The translations under genes were made by a program, and so were the position numbers. This document shows positions 16,969 to 24,588 of a stretch of 64,000 bases of DNA, in pieces. The notes below the pieces were generated by a model, which was not told where the DNA came from, ran no database searches, and saw only the letters and a list, made by a program, of their open reading frames with translations. The stretch is from Arcobacter venerupis (lineage in GTDB: Bacteria > Campylobacterota > Campylobacteria > Campylobacterales > Arcobacteraceae), in contig NZ_CP053840.1 of NCBI RefSeq assembly GCF_013201665.1, positions 248,001 to 312,000 of the forward strand. The letters run 5' to 3'. Each line of letters begins with the position of its first letter. Position 1 is the stretch's first letter.

Positions 16969-17260
16969 TACTTCTACTTAAATAGATTACAAAAACTCCA
17001 ATACTCATAGATAAAAAGATATTTTTTGTTTTAATCATTACTATAATTACAAATAAACTAGCAATTATGCCTACAGTTCCCTCTTTGATAATCGGTGGAA
17101 TAATAAGAGCAATAAGTAGTGTTGCTGGAATTGATTCTAAAAGAGAATCTACATATTTAAACTTCTTTAGTTTTGTTGATAATAAAAGTCCAGAGATCCG
17201 TAGTAAATAAGTTCCAAGTGCTACGGAAAAAATAATTAACAGAATATTTGAATTATTCAT
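16955..17260 (-). CDS. azlD: AzlD-family branched-chain amino-acid exporter small subunit
   Basis: 101 residues, almost entirely membrane-embedded (three to four helices), with the family's YLLRISGLLLSTKLKKFKYVDSLLESIPATLLIALIIPP layout. It partners with AzlC to export branched-chain amino acids or analogues. It starts ATG, overlapping the azlC end by 8 bases. Confidence 0.88.
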   Translation of the reverse strand: MNNSNILLIIFSVALGTYLLRISGLLLSTKLKKFKYVDSLLESIPATLLIALIIPPIIKEGTVGIIASLFVIIVMIKTKNIFLSMSIGVFVIYLSRSNLLF

Positions 17261-17936
17261 TTCTTGCCTTTTTATTAATAATCAAAGAGAAGAAAGAACC
17301 CAAAATTGCAGATATTAAAATATATATACTATTGCCTAATAATTTTTCAAGTATTATCGCAATAATCGCTGTGACAAAAAAAGTTAAGAAATCATTTTTT
17401 GATTTATACATTGTTGTTAAAATAGCAATAAACATTGCATAAAAGGTAAAATCTAAACCATAGTTTTTTGGCTCAATTATTAGTTCAGCGAAAAAATATC
17501 CAATAGATGTTCCTAAAATCCATGATAAAAAAATACATAAACTACCACCTAAAAGAAAATAAACATTAATATCTTTTTCTTTCATACTTTTCATAGTAAT
17601 TGCCCATGATTCATCAGTAACAAAATGCATGATTAAAAGTTTTTGTTTTATTGAACTATTTAAAAAGAGCTTATCTAAAGTTGTTCCTTTTAAAAAATAT
17701 CTCATATTTACAAGGATTGCACTACCTATAATTGTGGTTAAACTCAAATTGCTTGAAAGCATATCTACAATTACAAACTGTGAAGAGCCTGCAAATATAA
17801 AAATATTCATTAACATTAATTGTAAGTAATCTATATTTTTTGTATTACAAATACTTCCTAATACAATACCATATGCAAATACACTCAAACTAATTGGTAA
17901 ATTTGCTAAAAATCCGTTTTTCATATTATTTTTCAT
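17253..17936 (-). CDS. azlC: AzlC-family branched-chain amino-acid exporter large subunit
   Basis: 227 residues with about six to seven membrane helices and the family segments PISLSVFAYGIVLGSIC, IFAGSSQFVIVDML, ILVNMRYFLKG and HFVTDESWAI. AzlC-AzlD pairs export leucine, isoleucine or other amino acids, depending on species. A second in-frame Met lies at residue 5. An AraC-type regulator gene lies just upstream in the same direction (46-base gap), an arrangement that suggests substrate-responsive control. Confidence 0.9.
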   Translation of the reverse strand: MKNNMKNGFLANLPISLSVFAYGIVLGSICNTKNIDYLQLMLMNIFIFAGSSQFVIVDMLSSNLSLTTIIGSAILVNMRYFLKGTTLDKLFLNSSIKQKLLIMHFVTDESWAITMKSMKEKDINVYFLLGGSLCIFLSWILGTSIGYFFAELIIEPKNYGLDFTFYAMFIAILTTMYKSKNDFLTFFVTAIIAIILEKLLGNSIYILISAILGSFFSLIINKKARNE

Positions 17937-17982
17937 TTTTAAATTTTATAAAAAAATAAGAGTTGAGTATAGTACTAGGTTG

Positions 17983-18810
17983 CTAGAGAAAAAAGTTTTT
18001 GTATTCTCCTGGTGTTGTTCCTGTTAATTGTTTAAATTTTTTATTTAAATGACTTTGATCCGTGAATCCACATAAATATGCAATTTCACTTATGTTGGCA
18101 TTTTTTCTCAAAAATTGTTTTGCCTTTTCAACTCTTCTTATCATCAAATATGTATGAGGAGAAACAAAGGTATGTTTTTTAAATAATCTAAGAAAATGGT
18201 ATTTTGATATGTCAAATTCTTTTGCAAAGTCATCTAAAGTAAAGTTTTGACTGTAGTTGTCATTTATAAATTCTTTTGCATAGTTTACTAATTTGTAATG
18301 TGAGGGCAATACAATTTCATTTGAAACTTTTGTATTAATTTTTAAAACAGAACTTATTGCTTCGATTAGTTCACATTCCCAAGACAACTTTGAGAAGATA
18401 GAAGAGTCATATTTCATTAATGGGTATAGTTTTTGGTAAATGACTTCATTTGAAAATTGAAAATTTTTAAAAGAGAGTAGATTACTATTAAAATTCTCTT
18501 TTAATATATTATCCATTATATCGGTGGAAATATATAAGGAATGGTGTTTAAACCCTTCCTTTGATAATATGCCACAAGAGTGGATTTCCTCTGGATTTAT
18601 AGTAATAATAGATGATTTGTCAAATTTATGGTTAAAGCCTCTTAAAAATGCACCCATATTACCTCTTTCTATTAAAGTAATAGTATATTCTTCATGAATG
18701 TGTTTTTCAAAAGAAAAATTGTTATAATCACCCTCATAAAGAAAAATTTCTTTTTCTTTATTTGGTTTTGTAAATTTTACATTATGTATTAAATTTGAAG
18801 TGTTACTCAT
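17983..18810 (-). CDS. AraC-family transcriptional regulator, probably of azlCD
   Basis: 275 residues. The N-terminal half is a cupin-like sensor (HIHEEYTITLIERGNMGAF, ITINPEEIHSCGI). The C-terminal 100 residues hold two helix-turn-helix motifs: FTLDDFAKEFDISKYHFLRLFKKHTFVSP and ISEIAYLCGFTDQSHLNKKFKQLTGTTPGEY. It is in tandem with azlCD, so control of that exporter is the simplest inference. No ribosome binding site precedes the ATG, and a TATAAT ends 7 bases before it, so the mRNA may be leaderless. Confidence 0.9.
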   Translation of the reverse strand: MSNTSNLIHNVKFTKPNKEKEIFLYEGDYNNFSFEKHIHEEYTITLIERGNMGAFLRGFNHKFDKSSIITINPEEIHSCGILSKEGFKHHSLYISTDIMDNILKENFNSNLLSFKNFQFSNEVIYQKLYPLMKYDSSIFSKLSWECELIEAISSVLKINTKVSNEIVLPSHYKLVNYAKEFINDNYSQNFTLDDFAKEFDISKYHFLRLFKKHTFVSPHTYLMIRRVEKAKQFLRKNANISEIAYLCGFTDQSHLNKKFKQLTGTTPGEYKNFFL

Positions 18811-18817
18811 AGGTAAT

Positions 18818-18823
18818 ATTATA
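18818..18823 (-). promoter_or_regulatory. Candidate -10 element of the AraC regulator (leaderless start)
   Basis: TATAAT on the minus strand with 7 bases between it and the ATG at 18810, so transcription would begin at the start codon. Confidence 0.45.
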
Positions 18824-18904
18824 TCAATTATCGTATTTTATGTATTGTATGAGATTGCTAAAATAAAGAATTTTGAAAACTTTTGAGATTCTCACAAAAA
18901 AGCC

Positions 18905-18933
18905 TTGACAAATACTAAAAAACTTAATATAAT
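18905..18933 (+). promoter_or_regulatory. Strong sigma-70 promoter of the tRNA cluster
   Basis: TTGACA (18905-18910) and TATAAT (18928-18933) are both perfect consensus with a 17-base spacer. The GC-rich CCGTCC that follows resembles a stringent-control discriminator, as expected for stable RNA genes. Confidence 0.85.
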
Positions 18934-18970
18934 TCCGTCCACTTTTTGTGAAACTTCAAAAATATTTTGT

Positions 18971-19048
18971 CGGGGCGTAGCGCAGTCTGGTTAGCGCACC
19001 TGGTTTGGGACCAGGGGGCCGGAGGTTCGAATCCTCTCGCCCCGACCA
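18971..19048 (+). tRNA. tRNA-Pro (anticodon TGG)
   Basis: Full cloverleaf: acceptor CGGGGCG pairs with CGCCCCG, anticodon stem CCTGG/CCAGG around TTTGGGA, T-loop GGTTCGAATC, CCA encoded. First gene of the cluster. Confidence 0.97.
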
Positions 19049-19065
19049 CTTTATTTTTAACCTGT

Positions 19066-19143
19066 GGTAGGTATAGCTCAGTCGGTTAGAGCATCTGGTT
19101 GTGGTTCAGAGGGTCGTGGGTTCGAGCCCCATTACTTACCCCA
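19066..19143 (+). tRNA. tRNA-His (anticodon GTG)
   Basis: Acceptor GTAGGTA pairs with TACTTAC (one G-T). The extra 5' G at 19066 faces C73, the tRNA-His identity element. Anticodon loop TTGTGGT. CCA encoded. Confidence 0.96.
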
Positions 19144-19158
19144 TTTTTTTATATTGTT

Positions 19159-19235
<77 letters not shown>

Positions 19236-19285
19236 TTTTTTTTGGTTTAGATTACCAACTAGACATTTTTTCAAAAAAATTTATT

Positions 19286-19370
19286 GCGGATGTGGTGAAA
19301 TTGGTAGACACGCCAGACTTAGGATCTGGTGCCTCACGGTGTGGAAGTTCGAGTCTTCTCATCCGCACCA
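19286..19370 (+). tRNA. tRNA-Leu (anticodon TAG)
   Basis: 85 bases with the long variable arm of a class II tRNA (GTGCCTCACGGTGT). Acceptor GCGGATG pairs with CATCCGC. Anticodon stem CCAGA/TCTGG around CTTAGGA. CCA encoded. Confidence 0.96.
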
Positions 19371-19377
19371 CTATTGA

Positions 19378-19454
19378 GCGGGAGTAGCTCAGTTGGCTAG
19401 AGCTTCTGCCTTCCAAGCAGACTGTCGCGAGTTCGAGTCTCGTCTCCCGCTCCA
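19378..19454 (+). tRNA. tRNA-Gly (anticodon TCC)
   Basis: Acceptor GCGGGAG pairs with CTCCCGC, discriminator T, anticodon stem TCTGC/GCAGA around CTTCCAA, CCA encoded. Confidence 0.96.
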
Positions 19455-19458
19455 TTTT

Positions 19459-19505
19459 AAAAGCCTTATATAAGAAGTTTACACTTTTTATATAAGGCTT
19501 TTTTT
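19459..19505 (+). terminator. Strong terminator of the five-tRNA operon
   Basis: A 14-bp perfect stem (AAAAGCCTTATATA at 19459-19472 with its complement at 19489-19502) followed by T residues. It separates the tRNA-Gly gene from the second tRNA-Arg copy. Confidence 0.92.
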
Positions 19506-19521
19506 AGCTTTATTAATTAGT

Positions 19522-19598
<77 letters not shown>

Positions 19599-19605
19599 CT
19601 TTTAC

Positions 19606-20055
19606 TTATATTTTATAAAAATCTGATAACTCTATCATTCTATTCGTCGATTGAAGTTTATTTTCTAAATGTTCTGTATTTTCATTTGTTTCTGAACAAT
19701 CATTATTTTCAAGTTCTTCTTTAAAAAAATTACTATAATTTCTTTGATTTAAAATATGTAAGTCACCTTCTGAGTATTTTAATAACAAATTATCTATTTC
19801 TATTGTTTTATCACCAGCAAAATATACTCTAATATTATTCATAAGTTTTAAAAATTCTTTTTTACCTAAATATGAAGTAATAAGAGTATCTACATTTTTA
19901 CTTTTTAGCCAATCTATAACAGCTTGTCCATTTTTTTGTTCATTTTTTATAATCTCTATACCTTTATTGTTAATTAAAGCAAAATATTTAGCTTTTCCAA
20001 AAAGTGTAGAAATAGCACTATTTAATTTATTTGTTTTTACGGGTATTGCAATCAT
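19606..20055 (-). CDS. NifX/NifB-type (dinitrogenase cofactor-binding) domain protein of the cytochrome bd operon
   Basis: 149 residues. The first 100 form a NifX-like alpha/beta domain: MIAIPVKTNKLNSAISTLFGKAKYFALI, then GQAVIDWLKSKNVDTLITSYLGKKEF and VYFAGDKTIEIDNLLLKYSEGDL. The tail (about 105-149) is Asn/Glu-rich and probably disordered, with one Cys (DCSE). Family members bind or carry metal cofactors, but no nitrogenase genes are present here. The gene overlaps the 33-residue ORF before it (ATGA) and is last in the cyd operon, so a role in oxidase assembly or heme/iron handling is the inference. It converges on tRNA-Arg copy 2. Confidence 0.82.
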   Translation of the reverse strand: MIAIPVKTNKLNSAISTLFGKAKYFALINNKGIEIIKNEQKNGQAVIDWLKSKNVDTLITSYLGKKEFLKLMNNIRVYFAGDKTIEIDNLLLKYSEGDLHILNQRNYSNFFKEELENNDCSETNENTEHLENKLQSTNRMIELSDFYKI

Positions 20056-20153
20056 TTTATCTCCTTTGTTGCATTTAATATTGAGATTTTATATCCAAGA
20101 TATATAACCACAGGCCAAAGACTTAACCATAATAATTCATTAATATATTCCAT
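20052..20153 (-). CDS. 33-residue single-helix membrane peptide, CydX-like candidate
   Basis: A short frame that fills the gap between cydB and the NifX-like gene. It starts ATG at 20153, 15 bases after the cydB stop, with TAGGT upstream, and its TGA overlaps the next ATG (ATGA). The peptide begins MEYINELLWLSLWPVVIY and has one hydrophobic helix (about 7-27) with two Trp residues, then a short polar tail ending in Lys. Small one-helix subunits (CydX, CydS, CydH) are known in bd oxidases, though I see no clear sequence match to them. The position, coupling and topology make a small oxidase subunit the leading idea. Confidence 0.68.
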   Translation of the reverse strand: MEYINELLWLSLWPVVIYLGYKISILNATKEIK

Positions 20154-20168
20154 AATTTATACCTACTT

Positions 20169-21302
20169 TTAATAATTGTGAGAATCTTTTGATTCAATCT
20201 CTTCTTTTGTAATTTTTACTTTATCCATGCTATACCAAGCATAACTTATATAAGCTAATACAAATGGAACCATAAGTGAAACATAACTCATTGTCATTAA
20301 CGTATAGAGGCTTCCTGAACTATTCATAATAGTTAAGCTACTTTGTAAATCACTTGTTGATGGATAATAAGAGGTATTATTTAATCCCACATTTAATAAA
20401 ACAGCCATTACAGTAAGTACAATTCCAACTCCTCCTGTTTTTATACAACAAGTTTTTTTAAATGTAATAGTTACAAATACAGCAACTATAACCATTAAAA
20501 CTCCAATTAAAAACATTCCTAAAACAATAGGCATATCAATAAAATTTTGAAGATATTTAAATCTTTCAATAATGATTAAACCACTTTTTTCAACAGCATA
20601 TCCATCTTTAATAAGAATCCAGCCCATAAATCCTAAGAAAAATATTAAAAAGAAAATCATATTTATTTTGATTGAATTAACTGCTTTAATTCTTATTTTT
20701 TCATAATCAATATTATTTATAAAATATAAAGCACCACTAATTTTTGCCAAAAATACAAGAGCAAAACCTAAAAGATAATTATATGGATTAAGAAGTGCTT
20801 CTAATCCTCTCAGAGGATTTTGCCAATCTACAAAGTTGTTAGAATCAACTATAAATTCACTTCCACTAAAAAAGGTACTAATAGCAACTCCTAATAAAAA
20901 TGTTCCAATATTTCCATTTATTTTTAAAAACATTTCAAATGTTTTTTGACCTAAAAAATTATTTGGTTTTGTTCTAAATTCATAACTTACAGCTTGGATA
21001 ATAAAACAAAAAAGAATTGCTAACCAAACCCAATAAGCTCCCCCAAAACTTGTTGCATAGAATAAAGGAAAAGCAGCAAATAATCCACCACCAAATAGAA
21101 CTAAAGTTGTAAACCCAAGTTCCCATTTTCTTCCAATACTATTTATTAACATTGTTTTTTCTGTTTCATTTTCACTTAATTTATCTATTAAAGTTTGTCC
21201 ACCTTGAACAAACATAATAAATACAAAAAGACCACCAAGTAAAGATATTATAATCCACCAATATTGTTGAAGGCTTAAAAGTTCAAGTGATCCAAATCCC
21301 AT
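20169..21302 (-). CDS. cydB: Cytochrome bd quinol oxidase subunit II
   Basis: 377 residues, about nine membrane helices, starting MGFGSLELLSLQQYWWIIISLLGGLFVFIMFVQGGQTL, the CydB N-terminal pattern with the conserved Gln-rich turn. It forms the structural partner of CydA in the terminal oxidase of the inner membrane. The start codon directly follows the cydA stop without a gap. A 33-residue membrane peptide and a NifX-like gene follow. Confidence 0.93.
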   Translation of the reverse strand: MGFGSLELLSLQQYWWIIISLLGGLFVFIMFVQGGQTLIDKLSENETEKTMLINSIGRKWELGFTTLVLFGGGLFAAFPLFYATSFGGAYWVWLAILFCFIIQAVSYEFRTKPNNFLGQKTFEMFLKINGNIGTFLLGVAISTFFSGSEFIVDSNNFVDWQNPLRGLEALLNPYNYLLGFALVFLAKISGALYFINNIDYEKIRIKAVNSIKINMIFFLIFFLGFMGWILIKDGYAVEKSGLIIIERFKYLQNFIDMPIVLGMFLIGVLMVIVAVFVTITFKKTCCIKTGGVGIVLTVMAVLLNVGLNNTSYYPSTSDLQSSLTIMNSSGSLYTLMTMSYVSLMVPFVLAYISYAWYSMDKVKITKEEIESKDSHNY

Positions 21303-22832
21303 TTAGTGCTCCTTACTTTCAGGCCCAAGACCTATTTGTTTTGTCATAATTTTTATTTCAGCAATTAGTAATACGGTAAAAAGTATTGCAAATACAAAAA
21401 AGCTAATCATTACATTGGTAGAAGCTATTTTTGTTGCTGCAATGCCTACTGGCATTAAATCTTGAATAGCCCAAGGCTGTCTTCCAACTTCTGCTACAAT
21501 CCAACCAGCTTCACTTGCAATATATCCAAGAGGAATACTCCATAAGGCAGATTTTAGAATAATTGGATATTTCATAATATCTCTTTTTGTTAAAAAGAAT
21601 AAGACAATTATAAAAAGTAAAGTAAACCACATTCCAAGAGCAACCATAATATGAAATGAATAAAAACTAATTGCAATTGGTGGAATTACATCTTCTTTGT
21701 TTTTAATGTGTCCGTAACCAAAATATTTCATATTTTCTTCAAGTAATACCTTTGATTCATTTTGTAATAGTTGATTATTGGAATCTTTTGCTTCTTTGTA
21801 ATTTTCTAAAGAATTTATAGCAATTTTTCCTTTTTGCATTTTTTCTTCTGTACTAATTATTCCTTGTTCTTCATTCCCATAAACTAAATCTTTTATTCCC
21901 GGCACATAAGCATTAATATTGTGATAACTTAATAAAGATAAAGCATAAGGGATTGTGAACTCAAAAAGAAAAGCTTCTTCATTATTTGAAATTGTTTTTT
22001 TAGGATTTAATATTCCAAAGGCAACAATTCCTGCATCTTCTTTTCCCTCATATAAACCCTCAATCGCAGCTAGTTTCATAGGTTGTTTAAGTGCAACTTG
22101 ATGTGCTGATTCATCTCCACTTAGGATTAGAAAAAATGAAGTTACAAGTCCAAAACTAGCTCCAATAATCATTGATTTTTTGGCAAATAGTATATCTCTG
22201 TCTTTCAATAAATACCAAGCACTAATACCAATTACAAATAATGAAGCTAAAACATAACCACTTCCAATAGTATGTAAAAACTTACTAATAGCAACTGGTG
22301 AGAATAAAACATCCCAAAAATTATTCATCTCATTTCTTACAGTATTTGGATTAAAAGTCATTCCTGTTGGGTATTGCATCCAACCATTTGCCACAAGTAT
22401 CCATAAAGCTGATAGATTTGAACCAACTGCAACCAACCAAGTTGATAATAAATGAAAACCTTTACTTACTTTATTCCAGCCAAAAAACATAACAGCAAAA
22501 AAAGTACTTTCTAAAAAGAATGCAAAAATACCCTCAATTGCAAGTGGAGCTCCAAAAATATCCCCAACAAACCAAGAATAATTTGCCCAGTTTGTACCAA
22601 ATTCAAACTCCATAATAAGACCAGTTGCTACTCCAATGGCAAAATTTATAGCAAATAAGCCCATCCAAAATTTTGTAGTTTTTTTCCAAAATTCATCATT
22701 TGTTTTTACATAAATAGTTTCCATAATAGCAACAATAAACCCAAGCCCAAGTGTTAATGGAACAAAAATCCAATGATACATGGCTGTTAGTGCAAATTGG
22801 GCACGGGACCAATCTACTAAATGCTCTTCCAT
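21303..22832 (-). CDS. cydA: Cytochrome bd quinol oxidase subunit I
   Basis: 509 residues with nine helices. The axial heme ligand His is in ALTAMYHWIFVPLTLG (near residue 20), the second is in the KFLHTIGSGYVLAS helix, and the conserved GRQPW sits in AEVGRQPWAIQDLMP. The periplasmic Q-loop region (about 250-360) is of the short type, lacking the long E. coli insertion. The enzyme oxidises quinol and reduces oxygen with high affinity. Such short-loop forms are often called CIO in Campylobacterota. The DUF4492 gene lies 12 bases upstream. Confidence 0.95.
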   Translation of the reverse strand: MEEHLVDWSRAQFALTAMYHWIFVPLTLGLGFIVAIMETIYVKTNDEFWKKTTKFWMGLFAINFAIGVATGLIMEFEFGTNWANYSWFVGDIFGAPLAIEGIFAFFLESTFFAVMFFGWNKVSKGFHLLSTWLVAVGSNLSALWILVANGWMQYPTGMTFNPNTVRNEMNNFWDVLFSPVAISKFLHTIGSGYVLASLFVIGISAWYLLKDRDILFAKKSMIIGASFGLVTSFFLILSGDESAHQVALKQPMKLAAIEGLYEGKEDAGIVAFGILNPKKTISNNEEAFLFEFTIPYALSLLSYHNINAYVPGIKDLVYGNEEQGIISTEEKMQKGKIAINSLENYKEAKDSNNQLLQNESKVLLEENMKYFGYGHIKNKEDVIPPIAISFYSFHIMVALGMWFTLLFIIVLFFLTKRDIMKYPIILKSALWSIPLGYIASEAGWIVAEVGRQPWAIQDLMPVGIAATKIASTNVMISFFVFAILFTVLLIAEIKIMTKQIGLGPESKEH

Positions 22833-22844
22833 TTTAAATTCCTT

Positions 22845-23057
22845 TTAATTTTCTTTGATTAGATTTTTATATACAAAATCAACTTTCTCTTCATATGTCT
22901 TATATTCAGATTTTAATGATTTATTGTCAATGAAAAGATTTATAAATATAAGTAAAACTAATAATTTTATAATGATAATTTTCCATAAAGTCTTACCTAG
23001 TCTCATATTCTTGAAACCATTAAGATAAAAATAATATACATTCTTAATTATTAACAT
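22845..23057 (-). CDS. DUF4492 membrane protein of the cytochrome bd operon
   Basis: 70 residues from the ATG at 23057, which has AAGGAAAA upstream; an in-frame ATG at 23093 lies on the -10 element and is rejected. The sequence VYYFYLNGFKNMRLGKTLWKIIIIKLLVL is the DUF4492 hallmark: an amphipathic start, one membrane helix, then a charged C-terminal helix. DUF4492 genes are found directly upstream of cydA in Campylobacterota and Bacteroidota, so an assembly or small-subunit role is inferred. It is the first gene of the operon. Confidence 0.88.
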   Translation of the reverse strand: MLIIKNVYYFYLNGFKNMRLGKTLWKIIIIKLLVLLIFINLFIDNKSLKSEYKTYEEKVDFVYKNLIKEN

Positions 23058-23088
23058 ATAATTTTTCCTTATTATAATTATAAAAGAA

Positions 23089-23117
23089 AGCATAACACTT
23101 TAGTAAATATAAGTCAA
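23089..23117 (-). promoter_or_regulatory. Promoter of the DUF4492-cydAB operon
   Basis: On the minus strand TTGACT (23112-23117) and TATGCT (23089-23094) are separated by exactly 17 bases; transcription would start near 23081, about 25 bases before the DUF4492 start codon. Confidence 0.7.
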
Positions 23118-23193
23118 TAAAAATCTAGGATTATTACAAAGAATGATAAAAAGTAAAGAGGAAAATTAAGGTAAAAAGATTTTATTTAAAAAT

Positions 23194-23230
23194 AAAAAAA
23201 GCCCAGATAGAGAGAATCTATCTAGGCTTA
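23194..23230 (-). terminator. Intrinsic terminator of the oadGAB operon
   Basis: On the minus strand AAGCC(T)AGATAGA pairs with TCTATCT(G)GGCTT, followed by seven T residues, 17 bases after the oadB stop. Confidence 0.9.
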
Positions 23231-23246
23231 GAAAAAGATTTGAAAG

Positions 23247-24572
23247 CTATTTAAATATCGATAAAAGGACACCAGCAGCAACCGCTGAACCAATTACTCC
23301 AGCCACATTAGGACCCATCGCATGCATTAATAAAATGTTCGATTTGTCATAAAGTTGACCTTCTTTACTTACAACCCTTGCTGCCATTGGCACAGCTGAT
23401 ACTCCTGCTGCTCCAATCAAAGGATTGATCTGATTATCTTTTGAACTAACTAAATTCATTAATTTAGCCATTATTACACCCATTGCAGTACCTGCACTAA
23501 ATGCTAAAAGACCTATTGCCATAATCCCCATTGTCTCTGCAACTAAAAATTGCTCTGATGCTAGTTTTGAACCAACACCTAATCCTAAAAATATAGTTAC
23601 TATATTGATTAATGCATTTTGCATTGTATCTGAAAGTCTATCAACAACTCCTGATTCTCTTGCAAAATTTCCAAGACATAACGCTCCAATAAGTGGTGCA
23701 GCATCTGGAAGTATTAAAATTGTTAATGTTAAAACAACTAAAGGAAATACTATTTTCTCTAATTTAGATACCTTTCTTGTTGCTGGCATCTTTATTTTTC
23801 TTTCTTTCATTGTTGTTAATACTCTCATAATTGGAGGTTGAATTAATGGTACTAATGCCATATATGAATATGCAGCAACAGCAATGGCTCCAAGTAATTC
23901 AGGTGCTAATTTAGAAGCAACAAATATAGACGTTGGTCCATCAGCTCCTCCAATAATTGAAATAGCTGCTGCTTGTTCTAGGGTAAAATTAATTCCTGGA
24001 ACATATTGTGATAACAATACAGCACCAACAAGTGAACCAAATATACCAAATTGTGCAGCACCACCTAAAAGTGCAGTTTTTGGATTAGCTAATAATGGAC
24101 CAAAATCTGTCATAGCTCCAACACCCATAAATATTAGTAATGGAAAAAATTGATTAGTAATACCCATACTATAAATAATTCCCAACATTCCGTCATGTCC
24201 TGCCATATTAGCAATTGGAATATTTGCTAATAATCCACCAAATCCAATTGGAAGTAATAATAATGGTTCAAACCCTTTTTTAATTGCTAAATAAAATAGT
24301 AAAAAACAGATTAAAATCATAATAACTCTTCCTGCACCTTGTGCAAATAGAGTCATATCTTTTCCATGAGAATCTTTTACACCAACTTGGGGTTGAAGCA
24401 ATGCTTTAATCCCAGTTGTTGCGTAAAATGATTCTACTAATTCACCCATTGTTTTTGAATGGTATGGTTGTTTCTCTTGAGTACTTACTACATCTGTTCC
24501 TGCATTTGCAAAACTAGTTGTTGTAAAAAATGCGAATAAAAGAAATAAACCTACTAATATATTTTTTTTCAT
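23247..24572 (-). CDS. oadB: Sodium-pumping decarboxylase beta subunit (OadB family)
   Basis: 441 residues. A signal-like N-terminus ([22 protein letters not shown]) and a soluble segment precede about nine membrane helices. The family motifs [29 protein letters not shown] and [14 protein letters not shown] (with the conserved Asp needed for sodium binding) and the terminal [15 protein letters not shown] are all present. OadB couples decarboxylation of carboxybiotin to sodium export. The start is ATG at 24572, 16 bases after the oadA stop. It is last in the oadG-oadA-oadB operon. Confidence 0.95.
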   Translation of the reverse strand: MKKNILVGLFLLFAFFTTTSFANAGTDVVSTQEKQPYHSKTMGELVESFYATTGIKALLQPQVGVKDSHGKDMTLFAQGAGRVIMILICFLLFYLAIKKGFEPLLLLPIGFGGLLANIPIANMAGHDGMLGIIYSMGITNQFFPLLIFMGVGAMTDFGPLLANPKTALLGGAAQFGIFGSLVGAVLLSQYVPGINFTLEQAAAISIIGGADGPTSIFVASKLAPELLGAIAVAAYSYMALVPLIQPPIMRVLTTMKERKIKMPATRKVSKLEKIVFPLVVLTLTILILPDAAPLIGALCLGNFARESGVVDRLSDTMQNALINIVTIFLGLGVGSKLASEQFLVAETMGIMAIGLLAFSAGTAMGVIMAKLMNLVSSKDNQINPLIGAAGVSAVPMAARVVSKEGQLYDKSNILLMHAMGPNVAGVIGSAVAAGVLLSIFK

Positions 24573-24588
24573 TAACTACTTTACAACA

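Noticed and set aside
19252-19455. A 67-codon minus-strand reading frame beginning MERETRLELATVCLEGRSSS
   Set aside because: It is antisense to the tRNA-Leu and tRNA-Gly genes. This peptide pattern is a well-known false prediction across tRNA clusters.
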